The notes beneath the pieces were generated by a model. It did no database searches. It was not told where the DNA came from and worked only from the letters and a program-made list of their open reading frames with translations. Source: Flammeovirga sp. EKP202 (GTDB taxonomy: Bacteria > Bacteroidota > Bacteroidia > Cytophagales > Flammeovirgaceae). Taken from it: a stretch of DNA of 64,000 nucleotides. Below, in pieces: positions 37,128-46,759 of the stretch; within the stretch, counting starts at the first letter, position 1, and each line of letters begins with the position of its first letter. The position numbers and the translations under genes are program-made. The stretch covers positions 27,176 through 91,175 of the forward strand of contig NZ_JACVVP010000030.1 in the NCBI RefSeq assembly GCF_014534745.1, in the 5' to 3' direction.

Positions 37128-38387
37128 TCAGGTTTTCTGCTTCTTCTTTTTAGCAGCAGGAAATAAGATATTATTCAAAATCAATCTGTATCCTGGTGAA
37201 TTAGGGTGGAGATTAAGGTCAGTAGGTTCTTCACCTACAAAGTGTCTATAATCTTCAGGGTCGTGACCTCCATAAAATGTCCATGTTCCTTTACCGAATG
37301 TTCCATGGATATAGCGAGCCTCTTTAGCAGACTCGGCCTCACCTAATATGATGACATCATTTTTAATCAATCTCTTTTTGAAGGCTGTAGTTTGTCCCAT
37401 AAACCCTTTGATTTGGCGTTCATGATTTTGTGTAAGCATGGTGGGTACAGGATCCCATTTTGCAGAGAAAGCAAACAACTCAAAATAATCATTTTCTTCT
37501 CTTAAGCCTCTTTCATAAGATTGATTATCAATTTCTGAATATTCGTATTGGTAAGGGTCTAATTTTAATTTGAAATCCTTAAAAGCAAATGTGTTTTCGT
37601 AGTTGAGCTTTTCGTGTACGTTTCCATCCACTCCATCACCATCATACATGTAATCACAAATGTCAACACCATCAGCAGCTAATGCAATATCATAAGTATC
37701 AGTTGCAGAACACATGGCAAATAAAAATCCTCCACCAGCACAGAAGTCTCTGATTTTCTTGACTACACCAGCTTTTAATTGAGAAACTTTTTCAAAACCG
37801 TGTCGTTTTGCCGAAGCTTCAAATTGTCTTTGCGCTTCCATATACCATTCCTCTCTGCCGTAGGTGGCATAAAACTTTCCATATTGTCCTGTAAAATCTT
37901 CGTGATGTAAGTGAAGCCAGTCGTACTTGGGTAGTAGGTCTGCCATCACTTCATCATCGAAAATCACATCATAAGGAATTTCTGCATAAGTAAGAACCAA
38001 GGTGACTGCATCGTCCCATGGTTGTTTTGAAGGCGGTGAGTAGACTGCAATTCTTGGAACCGCATCTAACCGCATAATGTCCATATTAGATTCTGGGTGA
38101 GCAATTTTTTCTTTTATCTGAACGGCTTGAGCACCTGAGATGACTTCATAACTAACACCTCTAATGACCAATTCTTGCTCAAATAGGGAAGAGTTTCTAA
38201 ACATAAAACTTCCGCCTCTATAATTGAGCAACCATTCTGCCTCAACATCTTGACCGAGCACCCAAAACGTCATCCCGTAGGCTTTGAGATGATTGTTTTG
38301 GGTTTGGTCCATGGGAATCAAAATGTAATTCCCAAAACATGTTATATGGGTTAATAATACTAGGTAGATGGTGGTCAATAATCTCAT
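37128..38387 (-). CDS. Amidotransferase-fold exported protein, usually annotated 'asparagine synthetase B'
   Basis: A 419-residue protein with signal peptide (1-20), belonging to a Bacteroidota family whose members are called asparagine synthetase B in databases. I see no N-terminal catalytic cysteine and no ATP-pyrophosphatase motif of real AsnB. Instead, the middle contains C226 in GGFLFAMCSATD, like a nucleophile elbow of the class I glutamine amidotransferase-like fold, and GTWTFYGGHDPEDY near the C-terminus. With a signal peptide it should be in the periplasm, which does not suit asparagine synthesis. Function is best called unknown. Confidence 0.8.
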   Translation of the reverse strand: MRLLTTIYLVLLTHITCFGNYILIPMDQTQNNHLKAYGMTFWVLGQDVEAEWLLNYRGGSFMFRNSSLFEQELVIRGVSYEVISGAQAVQIKEKIAHPESNMDIMRLDAVPRIAVYSPPSKQPWDDAVTLVLTYAEIPYDVIFDDEVMADLLPKYDWLHLHHEDFTGQYGKFYATYGREEWYMEAQRQFEASAKRHGFEKVSQLKAGVVKKIRDFCAGGGFLFAMCSATDTYDIALAADGVDICDYMYDGDGVDGNVHEKLNYENTFAFKDFKLKLDPYQYEYSEIDNQSYERGLREENDYFELFAFSAKWDPVPTMLTQNHERQIKGFMGQTTAFKKRLIKNDVIILGEAESAKEARYIHGTFGKGTWTFYGGHDPEDYRHFVGEEPTDLNLHPNSPGYRLILNNILFPAAKKKKQKT

Positions 38388-38674
38388 ACGTAATTATTAA
38401 GGTTTAAATAGTAGAGTAGTGGTTCTAAAGCAACTAAATAGGGAAGCCTATTGTTTTTTTGAGATAAGGGTTAATAAGTACAACAATTGTTTAACAGGAA
38501 AAATATCCATTATGCCGAACTTTTAATTTATATTTAATTTACAATTCTTTTTAGAGTATATTTACTCAAAAAAGTCACTTTATGAGAAAAATATTACATT
38601 GTAAAGTTTTTGATTTTTTTGAACTAAATTGAAAGGGAAAAGATTGTATTTTTCTTAGTTTGATCATTTGACAC

Positions 38675-39907
38675 ATGTATATACTAACCTATTTGATAGA
38701 AGCCATCACTTCTGTAAAAGCAAATAAACTTAGGACTTTTCTAACATCTGCTATGATTGCAATAGGAATTATGTCGTTAGTAGGCATAATGACGGCGATT
38801 GACGCAGTACAAGATTCCATAAATGATGGAATGTCAGATTTAGGTGTTAATAATTTTACTATTAATGACTTAACGAGAAGAAGAGGTGCTTTTGGGAAAA
38901 GGTTTTCAAAAAAAAGTCCTATAAAGTACGAAGAAATTCGAAAATTCAAGAAATTATTACCTGTGGAAGGAAAAGTAAGTGTTAATACCACGATCTCTGG
39001 AAGTGTAGAAATCAAGAGATTGTCCAAAAAAACAACTCCAAATTATGCTGTTGTAGGTATTGATGATATGTACTTCAAAAACAACGGGTACAAGATCAAT
39101 AAGGGACGTACTTTTTCTACAGTAGAATTATCCCAAGGACAAAACGTAGCTATCATTGCAGAGGATGTTTTTAATGCTTTGTTCAATAAAAATGAAGAAC
39201 CTATAGATCAGACTATTGGTTTTTATGGTAAAAAATACCGCATTATCGGCCTTCTAGAAAAGAAGGGTGGAATTGGTGAAGGTGACGCGGACCGTAAGGT
39301 ATTTATTCCTTTGATTAATGCAAATAAGTTTGCGACCACTAGAACCCTAAATTACGTGGCAACTGTAAACTCTACAGATCCAAGAGGAATTGATTATGCT
39401 ATGGGAGAAGCAAGAGGTATTTTGAGAGTAATTCGTAAAGATCAGTTAGGAAAGCCTGACTCCTTTGAAATAAAAAGAGCCGATTCATTAAACAGTGAAT
39501 TTGATCAAATGACAATGACCTTAAGAATTGGTGGTGTAGCGATAGCCATCGTAACCTTATTAGGAGCATCAATTGGGCTTATGAATATCATGATGGTATC
39601 AGTGACCGAAAGAACGAGGGAGATTGGTATTAGAAAGGCATTAGGGGCAACTCCGAGAGCAATTCGTCAACAATTTTTACTAGAGGCAATTTTTATTTGT
39701 ATTCTAGGTGGACTCGTTGGGTCGTTTATAGGTGCAGGAATTGGAAATGCAATTGCTGTATTTTTAGATTCCAAATCATTTGTATTGCCATGGGTTTGGA
39801 TGATTGTCTCTTTAATAGTATGTGTTTTTGTTGGGGTGATGTCGGGGTATTATCCTGCACGAAAAGCCTCCTTATTAGATCCAATTGAATCTTTAAGATT
39901 TGAATAA
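38675..39907 (+). CDS. ABC transporter permease, MacB/FtsX type
   Basis: A 410-residue permease with one N-terminal membrane segment (about 20-42), a periplasmic MacB core domain (about 45-270) and three C-terminal segments. Between them is the FtsX signature TERTREIGIRKALGATPRAI, which contacts the ATPase. The last part SGYYPARKASLLDPIESLRFE is typical of MacB permeases. These work in export of lipoproteins, peptides or antibiotics through tripartite pumps, or as mechanotransmitters. No ATPase or membrane fusion gene is nearby, so partners are elsewhere. Confidence 0.92.
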   Translation: MYILTYLIEAITSVKANKLRTFLTSAMIAIGIMSLVGIMTAIDAVQDSINDGMSDLGVNNFTINDLTRRRGAFGKRFSKKSPIKYEEIRKFKKLLPVEGKVSVNTTISGSVEIKRLSKKTTPNYAVVGIDDMYFKNNGYKINKGRTFSTVELSQGQNVAIIAEDVFNALFNKNEEPIDQTIGFYGKKYRIIGLLEKKGGIGEGDADRKVFIPLINANKFATTRTLNYVATVNSTDPRGIDYAMGEARGILRVIRKDQLGKPDSFEIKRADSLNSEFDQMTMTLRIGGVAIAIVTLLGASIGLMNIMMVSVTERTREIGIRKALGATPRAIRQQFLLEAIFICILGGLVGSFIGAGIGNAIAVFLDSKSFVLPWVWMIVSLIVCVFVGVMSGYYPARKASLLDPIESLRFE

Positions 39908-39977
39908 AGTCTTCTGTTTGAAAATATAAGCAGTTGCACATTCAAAACTTCCGATTTTAATTGTACAACTGCTTTAA

Positions 39978-40014
39978 AAAGAGGGAAGAGATGTTATTAA
40001 TATCTCTTCCCTCT
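39978..40014 (-). terminator. Terminator of nfeD, shared by convergent genes
   Basis: AGAGGGAAGAGAT pairs with ATCTCTTCCCTCT. On the minus strand it runs into five T. A second inverted repeat, AAGCAGTTG with CAACTGCTT (39928-39974), lies before it and may help end the permease transcript. Confidence 0.8.
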
Positions 40015-40036
40015 TGCATTATAATAGTTATGTAAA

Positions 40037-41374
40037 CTATACGATTTCTCTTACTCTAAGTGATGAGCCATTCTGTTCTACTACTTCAACAGGCACATCC
40101 TTGCCAATAAAGTCGCCTTCTGATGTAGCATCATAGACTTTGTTGTCAATTTTCACTTTCCCCGAAGGACGTAAAACAGAGTGTGTAACACCTGTTGATC
40201 CCACAAAAGAAGAAACCAAAAAGTCTGCTGTATAACCTTTGTCTGCGGTCATGTCGTTTTCAAGAATCACTCCTTTCATAAGTGAGCTTCCTAAAAGTTT
40301 ATGCCCAAAGAAGAACATTCCTGAACTACCCACCAGAAGAGCAGCTGTCACGCTGATCAAAGCCGTAGCTATTTTGGCACCTGGAACGAAAGTGAAATCA
40401 AGAAAATCGTTCTCTAGCATGACCAATGTCAAGCCTGCAATGGTTAAGATGATACCGGATATTCCAGTCACACCAAACCCAGGTACAACAAAGACTTCCA
40501 ATAAAATAAGTATAAAGCCAATTCCAATAATTAGCAATTCCCAGTTGGCTGCCATTCCACTTAAATAATAAGGAACGAGATAAAGCACCCCGGCTGTAAT
40601 TGAGGCAGCGATAGGGAAGCCTATTCCTGGAGACTGTAATTCAAAATAAATTCCCCCTAAAATGATAAGAATAAGAATACTACTGATCGCAGGATTTAAA
40701 AAGATATTAATAATATTTTCAGTAGACGAAGGCTCATATTTCTTTATTTCATAATCCGTGATATTGTTTCTCTTTAAAATTTCACTGATAGAATTCACTT
40801 CCGCTTCACAAAAACCATGTATAATGGCTTCGTCTGTTGTAAATGTGATGACATCTCCCTCTTTTGAAACTCCTTCTACTACCAAATCTTGATCAACCAT
40901 AGCTTCTGCGATTTTAGGATCTCTATTATTTGCTTCTGCCGTAGAACGCATCATAGATCGCATGTAAGACTGGTATTTGTCTGGTGCTTTTTCGCCAGAA
41001 CCACCCATAACTACAGTGGCAGCGCCAATATTGGCTCCTTTTTCCATATAAATAGAATCACAAGCAATGGAGATTAAAGCACCTGCACTAGCCGCATTTT
41101 TATTGATATAAACAAAAACAGGTTTTGGATAATCTAATATAAGTTGTCGAATGTGATCCGCATCATTGACGGCACCTCCATAGGTATCAAGGTCAATGAC
41201 TACATAATCGGCTTCTTCGGATGTTGCTTCATTCAGTGCATTTTCAACATGTCTTGAGGTTCTAGGGTCGATCTCAGCTTTTAAGTCAAATACATACACA
41301 ATCGGTTCTTTTTCACTGCCCAACAACGAAAGAGAAACAAATAACAATAACAGTGTATTAATCAAAGATTTCAT
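40037..41374 (-). CDS. nfeD: NfeD-family membrane serine protease
   Basis: A full-length NfeD (445 residues): signal peptide (1-19), a ClpP-like protease domain (about 25-225) with candidate nucleophile S96 in the segment NAASAGALIS, four or five membrane segments (about 230-370), and a C-terminal OB-fold NfeD domain (about 385-445). Long NfeD proteins process stomatin-type proteins; none is visible in this window. The gene stands alone on the minus strand. The general lysine of the dyad is not assigned by eye. Confidence 0.92.
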   Translation of the reverse strand: MKSLINTLLLLFVSLSLLGSEKEPIVYVFDLKAEIDPRTSRHVENALNEATSEEADYVVIDLDTYGGAVNDADHIRQLILDYPKPVFVYINKNAASAGALISIACDSIYMEKGANIGAATVVMGGSGEKAPDKYQSYMRSMMRSTAEANNRDPKIAEAMVDQDLVVEGVSKEGDVITFTTDEAIIHGFCEAEVNSISEILKRNNITDYEIKKYEPSSTENIINIFLNPAISSILILIILGGIYFELQSPGIGFPIAASITAGVLYLVPYYLSGMAANWELLIIGIGFILILLEVFVVPGFGVTGISGIILTIAGLTLVMLENDFLDFTFVPGAKIATALISVTAALLVGSSGMFFFGHKLLGSSLMKGVILENDMTADKGYTADFLVSSFVGSTGVTHSVLRPSGKVKIDNKVYDATSEGDFIGKDVPVEVVEQNGSSLRVREIV

Positions 41375-41630
41375 TTCTTATAAATTGAAATAGGTGGAAG
41401 TAATAGTTTTACAGCTGCTATCACTTACTTTTTTAAACAAGTAAATTAACGCAATAATTTTAAGTCATATTCTAGTGGTTAATCAACTTCTAAGCTAAGT
41501 TACAAAATTTAAGTATTCTATGATAAGCTCGTCTTGTAAGTTTAAAGAAGAAACTTGCTGCAACATTATTGAAAATGATGGATAATACAGATCTTAGCGG
41601 TAATTATTTACGAATCGAGAGAAAATTAAA

Positions 41631-42311
41631 TTGGAAAATAAATATACATTTGAGGCACACGGCATTATCTGGAGAGTAATGTATGATCACACAATAGGTG
41701 TGATTTTATTGGAAATGAGAGATGGTGACCAAAAAGAAGTAAGTTTCGCTGCTTTGGAAGTGAAAACGGGAATAGTGCTTTGGGAAGGCCTTCAATTGGA
41801 GGAAAATTGGTGGATTTCCATGGCAGGGGTGAAAGATGGTTTTTTATATTTTTCTGAGTTTGATCAAAATGATGCAATACCAAAAGTAAAGAAACTTCAA
41901 AAACTGAATATCAAAGAAGCTACTTTGGTGGAGGATAATCAGGAAGATCCGTCACAGTTATCGAGTGCCGAGGAGTTTGAATTACCGATAGTGTACCCTG
42001 TAGAGTCTGAGTATTATGCTACTTTGAGTACTTTCTTAAAGCAACTGGAGTATGATGTGGCAGAAAGTGATATTCACTACTATGAAACCTCTCATCAAAT
42101 AATTTTTGTATTCATTGAAAGGAAAAATAGTGTTCTTCAAAGAAAACTACTAATTTGTAGCAGGAAGGGAGAGGTCCTATTTCAAGAGGTGATTGATACT
42201 GATATCCGTGATCAAATTATGGATAGTTTTTTTATGGTCGATAATATGCTTTTGTATATTAAAGAGAAAGAAATATGGTGTGGACTATCTCTTACCGCCC
42301 TCAACAATTAA
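41631..42311 (+). CDS. DUF4905-family protein
   Basis: A soluble 226-residue protein resembling the Bacteroidota family DUF4905, with the N-terminal pattern IIWRVMYDHTIGVILLEMRDGD and then LQLEENWW. It probably forms a small beta-propeller-like fold. No ATG fits the N-terminus: the frame has TTG at 41631, and the next ATG (about 41679) would remove conserved residues, so a TTG start is used. The LysM and glycosyltransferase genes follow at 24 and 6 bases, giving a three-gene operon. Function unknown. Confidence 0.75.
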   Translation: MENKYTFEAHGIIWRVMYDHTIGVILLEMRDGDQKEVSFAALEVKTGIVLWEGLQLEENWWISMAGVKDGFLYFSEFDQNDAIPKVKKLQKLNIKEATLVEDNQEDPSQLSSAEEFELPIVYPVESEYYATLSTFLKQLEYDVAESDIHYYETSHQIIFVFIERKNSVLQRKLLICSRKGEVLFQEVIDTDIRDQIMDSFFMVDNMLLYIKEKEIWCGLSLTALNN

Positions 42312-42335
42312 TACTATGTAATTAACAATTGACTT

Positions 42336-43142
42336 ATGAGACTTCTAATCATAATTCTTTGCTTTTTTAGCTTCTCTTTACAAAACGGTTTTGCACAAAC
42401 TTCTGTTAACCACACCGTAGAAGATCAGGAAACATTATTTTCAATATCAAGAAAATACAATGTCAGTGTCAGTGATATTGTTCAAGCGAATGCAATTCAA
42501 AACAATGTCATTAAAATTGGCCAAGTGTTAGTCATTCCTCAACAAGGAGCAGTACCACAGAATAATAATCAGTGGGATCAACCTGCAACTACCACTGTAG
42601 TGAAAGTGGAGCCCAAGTTGTATAATGAAGCTGTTTATTATACAGCGAAAGAGGGAGAAACCTTGAGAGGTATAGCGTATATCTATCAAGTTCCTGTAGA
42701 TAGCTTATCCGTTTGGAATGCCTATTTACCTGATCAGCTTTTGTCTGACGGTCAGCAAATCGTGGTGAGCGTTAGTGGAAATGTGAATCAGTTGGATCAA
42801 AAAACGAAAGAGGTGCAATCAAAATCTTTTGCTGATTTAACACAAGAAGAAGCCAGAGATTATGATATTCCAATGCAAAAGGTGGAGCGAGGAAATGGTC
42901 AAGTGGTTGAATTGCCTAATAATACAAGTAAATTGATGGCACTACACCGTCCGGAAACCGTCGGTTCATACATTAAAGTCATCAACCCCAATAATGATTT
43001 AGAAGCAGTAGTAAGAGTTGTGGCGGCATTGCCTGTTCAATCTATTGAAAATGGGGTAATCATAAAGATTTCTGAAGAAGTGGCCAAGAAAATCGGGGCC
43101 GTCAACCAAGAATTCAGAATTAGAGTAGAATACAATCAATAA
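42336..43142 (+). CDS. LysM protein with double-psi beta-barrel C-terminus
   Basis: An exported 268-residue protein. Signal peptide 1-20, two LysM domains (about 24-68 with SISRKYNVSVSDIVQAN, and about 100-145 with GIAYIYQVPVDSLSVWN), and a C-terminal region (about 190-266) which looks like an RlpA-type double-psi barrel (KVINPNNDLEAVVRVVAALP). The LysM modules bind peptidoglycan. Without the catalytic residues of RlpA clear to the eye it is likely a wall-binding structural protein. Operon with DUF4905 and the GT4. Confidence 0.88.
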   Translation: MRLLIIILCFFSFSLQNGFAQTSVNHTVEDQETLFSISRKYNVSVSDIVQANAIQNNVIKIGQVLVIPQQGAVPQNNNQWDQPATTTVVKVEPKLYNEAVYYTAKEGETLRGIAYIYQVPVDSLSVWNAYLPDQLLSDGQQIVVSVSGNVNQLDQKTKEVQSKSFADLTQEEARDYDIPMQKVERGNGQVVELPNNTSKLMALHRPETVGSYIKVINPNNDLEAVVRVVAALPVQSIENGVIIKISEEVAKKIGAVNQEFRIRVEYNQ

Positions 43143-43148
43143 TACTAT

Positions 43149-44270
43149 ATGAGGATAGCATTTTTATCCACTTTTTATCCCTACAGAGGAGGAATAGCTC
43201 AATTTGGAGGAGCATTATATAAAGCGTTAGAACAGCAGGGACACGAAGTAAAGGCATTCACGTTTAGTAGACAGTATCCTGATTTTTTATTTCCAGGAAA
43301 GTCGCAATATGTGGATGAAAAGGATAATTCTGATCATATTCCTTCCGAAGAATTATTGGATTCAATTAATCCTCTCACTTATTTAAAAACCGCAAAAGAA
43401 ATCCGAGCTTATCAGCCGGATGTGTTGGTGACACAATTTTGGATGTCATTCTTTGGGCCATCTTGTGGAACCGTAGCACATTTTGTTGGTAAAGATTGTA
43501 AGGTAGTGGGCATCCTTCATAATGTTATTCCTCATGAGGGAAGATTTTTTGACAAACCTTTTACAAAGTATTTTCTAAAACCTCATGATGCTTTTGTGAC
43601 CATGAGCGAAGCAGTGGAAAGTGATTTAAGAAAATATGAACCAATGAAACCTTCCGCATTACGTCCGCATCCATTGTATGATCATTTTGGTGAGATTGAA
43701 GAAAAGGACGAAGCGAGAAGGACTTTGAAGATCAATGAAGAATTAAAAACAATCTTGTTTTTTGGTTTTATCAGAGACTACAAAGGGTTGGATCTATTGA
43801 TTGAAGCTTTTGGGTTGATGGATGATTCCTATCAATTGGTTATTGCCGGAGAAGTATATGGAAGTTTTGAGAGCTATGATAAATTAATTCAGGAAAATAA
43901 GAACAAGGAAAGGATTCATTGTTTTAATCAATACATCTCCGATCAAGAAGTAGCTACCTATTTTTCCGCTTCAGATGTATGTGTTCTTCCTTACCGTTCT
44001 GCTACTCAAAGTGGGGTGACGGCGGTATCACTTCATTTTGAAGTTCCGTTGATAGCCACTGATGTTGGAGGACTAAAAGAGTTGATCAAACCTGGTGAAA
44101 CAGGCGAAATTGTAGCAGAAGCCGATGTAAATCTACTTTTTGATGGGATAGAGCGTTTTTTTGAAAATGACGCTGCGGTTTACCAAGGACATATTCAAGA
44201 CTTAAAAGTGGAAATGTCTTGGGACAAGTTTGGAGAAAACCTTATTCAATTTATTGAGAAATTACCTTAA
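43149..44270 (+). CDS. Glycosyltransferase family 4
   Basis: A GT-B-fold glycosyltransferase of 373 residues, without membrane segment. The N-terminal loop STFYPYRGGIAQFGGAL and the C-terminal donor site region LPYRSATQSGVTAVSLHF, then VGGLKELIKPGETGE, are marks of retaining GT4 enzymes using nucleotide sugars. The acceptor cannot be predicted. It follows the LysM gene by only six bases, so a role in decorating the envelope or peptidoglycan-linked polymer is likely. The stop codon abuts the end of the convergent GDSL lipoprotein gene. Confidence 0.92.
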   Translation: MRIAFLSTFYPYRGGIAQFGGALYKALEQQGHEVKAFTFSRQYPDFLFPGKSQYVDEKDNSDHIPSEELLDSINPLTYLKTAKEIRAYQPDVLVTQFWMSFFGPSCGTVAHFVGKDCKVVGILHNVIPHEGRFFDKPFTKYFLKPHDAFVTMSEAVESDLRKYEPMKPSALRPHPLYDHFGEIEEKDEARRTLKINEELKTILFFGFIRDYKGLDLLIEAFGLMDDSYQLVIAGEVYGSFESYDKLIQENKNKERIHCFNQYISDQEVATYFSASDVCVLPYRSATQSGVTAVSLHFEVPLIATDVGGLKELIKPGETGEIVAEADVNLLFDGIERFFENDAAVYQGHIQDLKVEMSWDKFGENLIQFIEKLP

Positions 44271-45008
44271 CTATTCTTCCTTCGGAACCAAAAACTGTTG
44301 ATAGACATCGTCTATGATTTCATTGACCCACAATTTATATTGTTCACCCGAAGGATGAAGACCATCAGGAGCCGCTAGTTCAGGCCTTGAAGGAACCAGT
44401 CTAGAAAAAGAAGTGATATTGTGGAAAACAACACCCTTATCTTTGGTGATTTCTTCTTTGATGCGATTGTATTCATTTATTTGTTGAGAAATAGATGCAG
44501 GAGGAGGACTGTAGTTATATCCATAATCAGGAATACTTAAGACAATTACATTTTTAGGCTCATTCCTAGCTCGTACAATAGCCGCTTCTAATAATGATTT
44601 ATATTCTTCCCTAAAAACATTAATATCTACCCCTTGGAATTGGTTGTTGACACCAATCAATAACGTCACTATATCATATTGCGATCGCAACGAAGCATTT
44701 TGGTAGGCATTGATAAGATTACTAGTTGTCCATCCTGTTTGAGCCACATATTTTATAGCATTCAATTGATAACCGCGATTTTCTAATTCCTTTTTCAGTT
44801 GAGCATTCCAGCGGTCTTCTTCAGGTACACTTGCACCAATCGTATAAGAATCTCCTAATGCGAGCATATGTAGCACTTTTTGAGGCACTTGTAGTGAAGA
44901 AGAATCAACAGTAACAACAGGTGGTGTTTGTGGTACAAAAATAGTATTATCATCCTCTTGACAAGAGAACAGAATAAAGCTGAGTAAGAGCAGAAATGTA
45001 TTTTTCAT
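44271..45008 (-). CDS. SGNH/GDSL-hydrolase lipoprotein
   Basis: A 245-residue lipoprotein with lipobox LFSC (C16) from the ATG at 45008; an upstream non-ATG start would spoil the signal peptide. The hydrolase domain has nucleophile S54 (ALGDSYT), the N of GVNNQF, and D215/H218 in DGLHPSG, so all four SGNH blocks are present. It should be an esterase or acyl hydrolase facing the periplasm or surface. The gene converges with the GT4 gene (no gap) and is divergent from the pseudo-caspase gene. Confidence 0.92.
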   Translation of the reverse strand: MKNTFLLLLSFILFSCQEDDNTIFVPQTPPVVTVDSSSLQVPQKVLHMLALGDSYTIGASVPEEDRWNAQLKKELENRGYQLNAIKYVAQTGWTTSNLINAYQNASLRSQYDIVTLLIGVNNQFQGVDINVFREEYKSLLEAAIVRARNEPKNVIVLSIPDYGYNYSPPPASISQQINEYNRIKEEITKDKGVVFHNITSFSRLVPSRPELAAPDGLHPSGEQYKLWVNEIIDDVYQQFLVPKEE

Positions 45009-45209
45009 AGTGTTTAATTCAAGAATCAATACAAAAATACTGGAAGGAAAACTTTCTATTATTATTCAATGAACACTTAGCTTTAACTTTTGTTTGTCAT
45101 ATTACGCTATAAATATGTCTTATGTTTGTATAATAGGATTGGGTATTCAATTTCTATTTTAAATCAAAGTAATTTTTTTCATCAAAAACATCTCTAATAA
45201 CCTCATCTA

Positions 45210-46646
45210 ATGAAAAATTATTCATTTCTTATATGTCTAATGTTACTTCAAGTTCAAGTATTTTCTCAGACAAAGAAAATTGTGATTCTACCACAAACAA
45301 AACAAGGTGGCACACTTTGTAACGCTTTCAAGGAATATAATAATAAGTTGATGATTGAGGGAATGGAAGAAACCTATCGTCAGAAAAAATACTTCGTGAT
45401 TAATTCTAGAAAAATTGTTCAAGGACTAGGGAATACAGGAGGTTGTTTTAAAGGAAATGATTGGGTACAAGAACAGCTGCTTTCTCATGATGGGTTAAAT
45501 TTATATGCTGTAGCGAAGGTTGATAAGAAAAACGGTTATAAAGGTAGCTTTGTAGAGATGGAGGTGGAGATTTATGACGCTTCCAACGAAAAGTTATTAG
45601 TAAGACAAAAAGCCAAATCCCAAGAAAAGTTTACCAATGACTTTAAGGGACAAGTGAAAGAGGCATTAAATAGTATTTTTGATCGATTGATGCATACTGC
45701 AATAGCAAACTATAGAGCAAAGAATTACATCGAAGAACCTGAACCTTTTGCAATTCCTATTGTAGCAGGAGAAAAGAAAGAGGAAGTAGTAAAACAAGAA
45801 GAGGTGGTTGCCGAAGAAGTGGAAGATGAGGAGATCATGGAAAGCGATGTAGATGTTAATATCCCGAGAGCTTCAAAAGTAAATGAGGATGCGATTGCTG
45901 TTATTATTGGAAATCAAAATTATAAAAAAGAGGGAGTACCTGAAGTGAAATATGCTTTACATGATGCTCAAATCATGAAGGAGTACTTGATTACAATGTT
46001 TGGTTTTAGAGAAGGTAATATTATTTATATTGAAAATGCGACTCAGGCAGATTTTAATGCTGTTTTTGGTGTGAAAAATAATCCTAAAGGGAAGTTATTC
46101 AATTATGTGAAACCAGAAAAATCAGATGTCTTTATCTATTATTCGGGTCATGGTGCTCCGGATCCCGAATCTCAAAAAGGTTATTTTGTACCTGTTGATA
46201 CAGATCCTTCTCTTATTCATTTTAATGGGTATTCAGCAAGTACATTTTATGAAAATATTGGTTTAGTACCTTACAAATCTCTTCAAGTGGTGTTGGATGT
46301 GTCTTTTAGTGGTGCAACTGATGACGGTATGTTATTGAAAAATATATCTCCTGTTTTTATCAAGACAGAGAATAAAGTTCTCAATGACGAAAAAGCTGTA
46401 ATTCTTACAGCGGCTTCCTCTGAACAAGTGGCCTCACGTTATAATGAGCAATACCATGGACTGTTAACTTATTATTATTTGAAGGGGGTAAAAGGAGCTG
46501 CTGATGTAAATAAAGATAAAAATATCACCTTGGAAGAGCTTTCTCAATACCTGAATGAAAAAATTTCTTATCAAGCGAGGATCTTGCACGAGAGGACGCA
46601 AACACCTGAAATTCACGGACAACTTGACTTTATTATAAAAAAATAA
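45210..46646 (+). CDS. Caspase-fold protein with Ser at the catalytic Cys position
   Basis: An exported protein of 478 residues. Signal peptide 1-19, an N-terminal domain (about 22-165) that may bind a ligand, an acidic linker (about 185-215) and a C14 caspase-like domain (about 222-478). The catalytic histidine is present (H314 in YSGHGAP), but the cysteine of the usual DxCFSG motif is replaced: LDVSFSG, S365. So it may be inactive or a serine variant. Such pseudo-caspases can act as binding domains. A signal peptide in a caspase-like protein points to periplasm or surface. No partner gene is adjacent. Confidence 0.87.
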   Translation: MKNYSFLICLMLLQVQVFSQTKKIVILPQTKQGGTLCNAFKEYNNKLMIEGMEETYRQKKYFVINSRKIVQGLGNTGGCFKGNDWVQEQLLSHDGLNLYAVAKVDKKNGYKGSFVEMEVEIYDASNEKLLVRQKAKSQEKFTNDFKGQVKEALNSIFDRLMHTAIANYRAKNYIEEPEPFAIPIVAGEKKEEVVKQEEVVAEEVEDEEIMESDVDVNIPRASKVNEDAIAVIIGNQNYKKEGVPEVKYALHDAQIMKEYLITMFGFREGNIIYIENATQADFNAVFGVKNNPKGKLFNYVKPEKSDVFIYYSGHGAPDPESQKGYFVPVDTDPSLIHFNGYSASTFYENIGLVPYKSLQVVLDVSFSGATDDGMLLKNISPVFIKTENKVLNDEKAVILTAASSEQVASRYNEQYHGLLTYYYLKGVKGAADVNKDKNITLEELSQYLNEKISYQARILHERTQTPEIHGQLDFIIKK

Positions 46647-46759
46647 GGGTAAGTTTCACTATTCTTAGATAGTACTCCCCTTTTAAACTCAAAAAAACGA
46701 GGTCTAAACTGTGATTTTTTCCAAATGATTTCTATTTTTGCCATTGATAACAAATATCT

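Noticed and set aside
46649..46686. Weak hairpin after the pseudo-caspase gene (GGG...CCC with CTAT/ATAG inside)
   Set aside because: Too imperfect and with only four T behind it; not listed as terminator.
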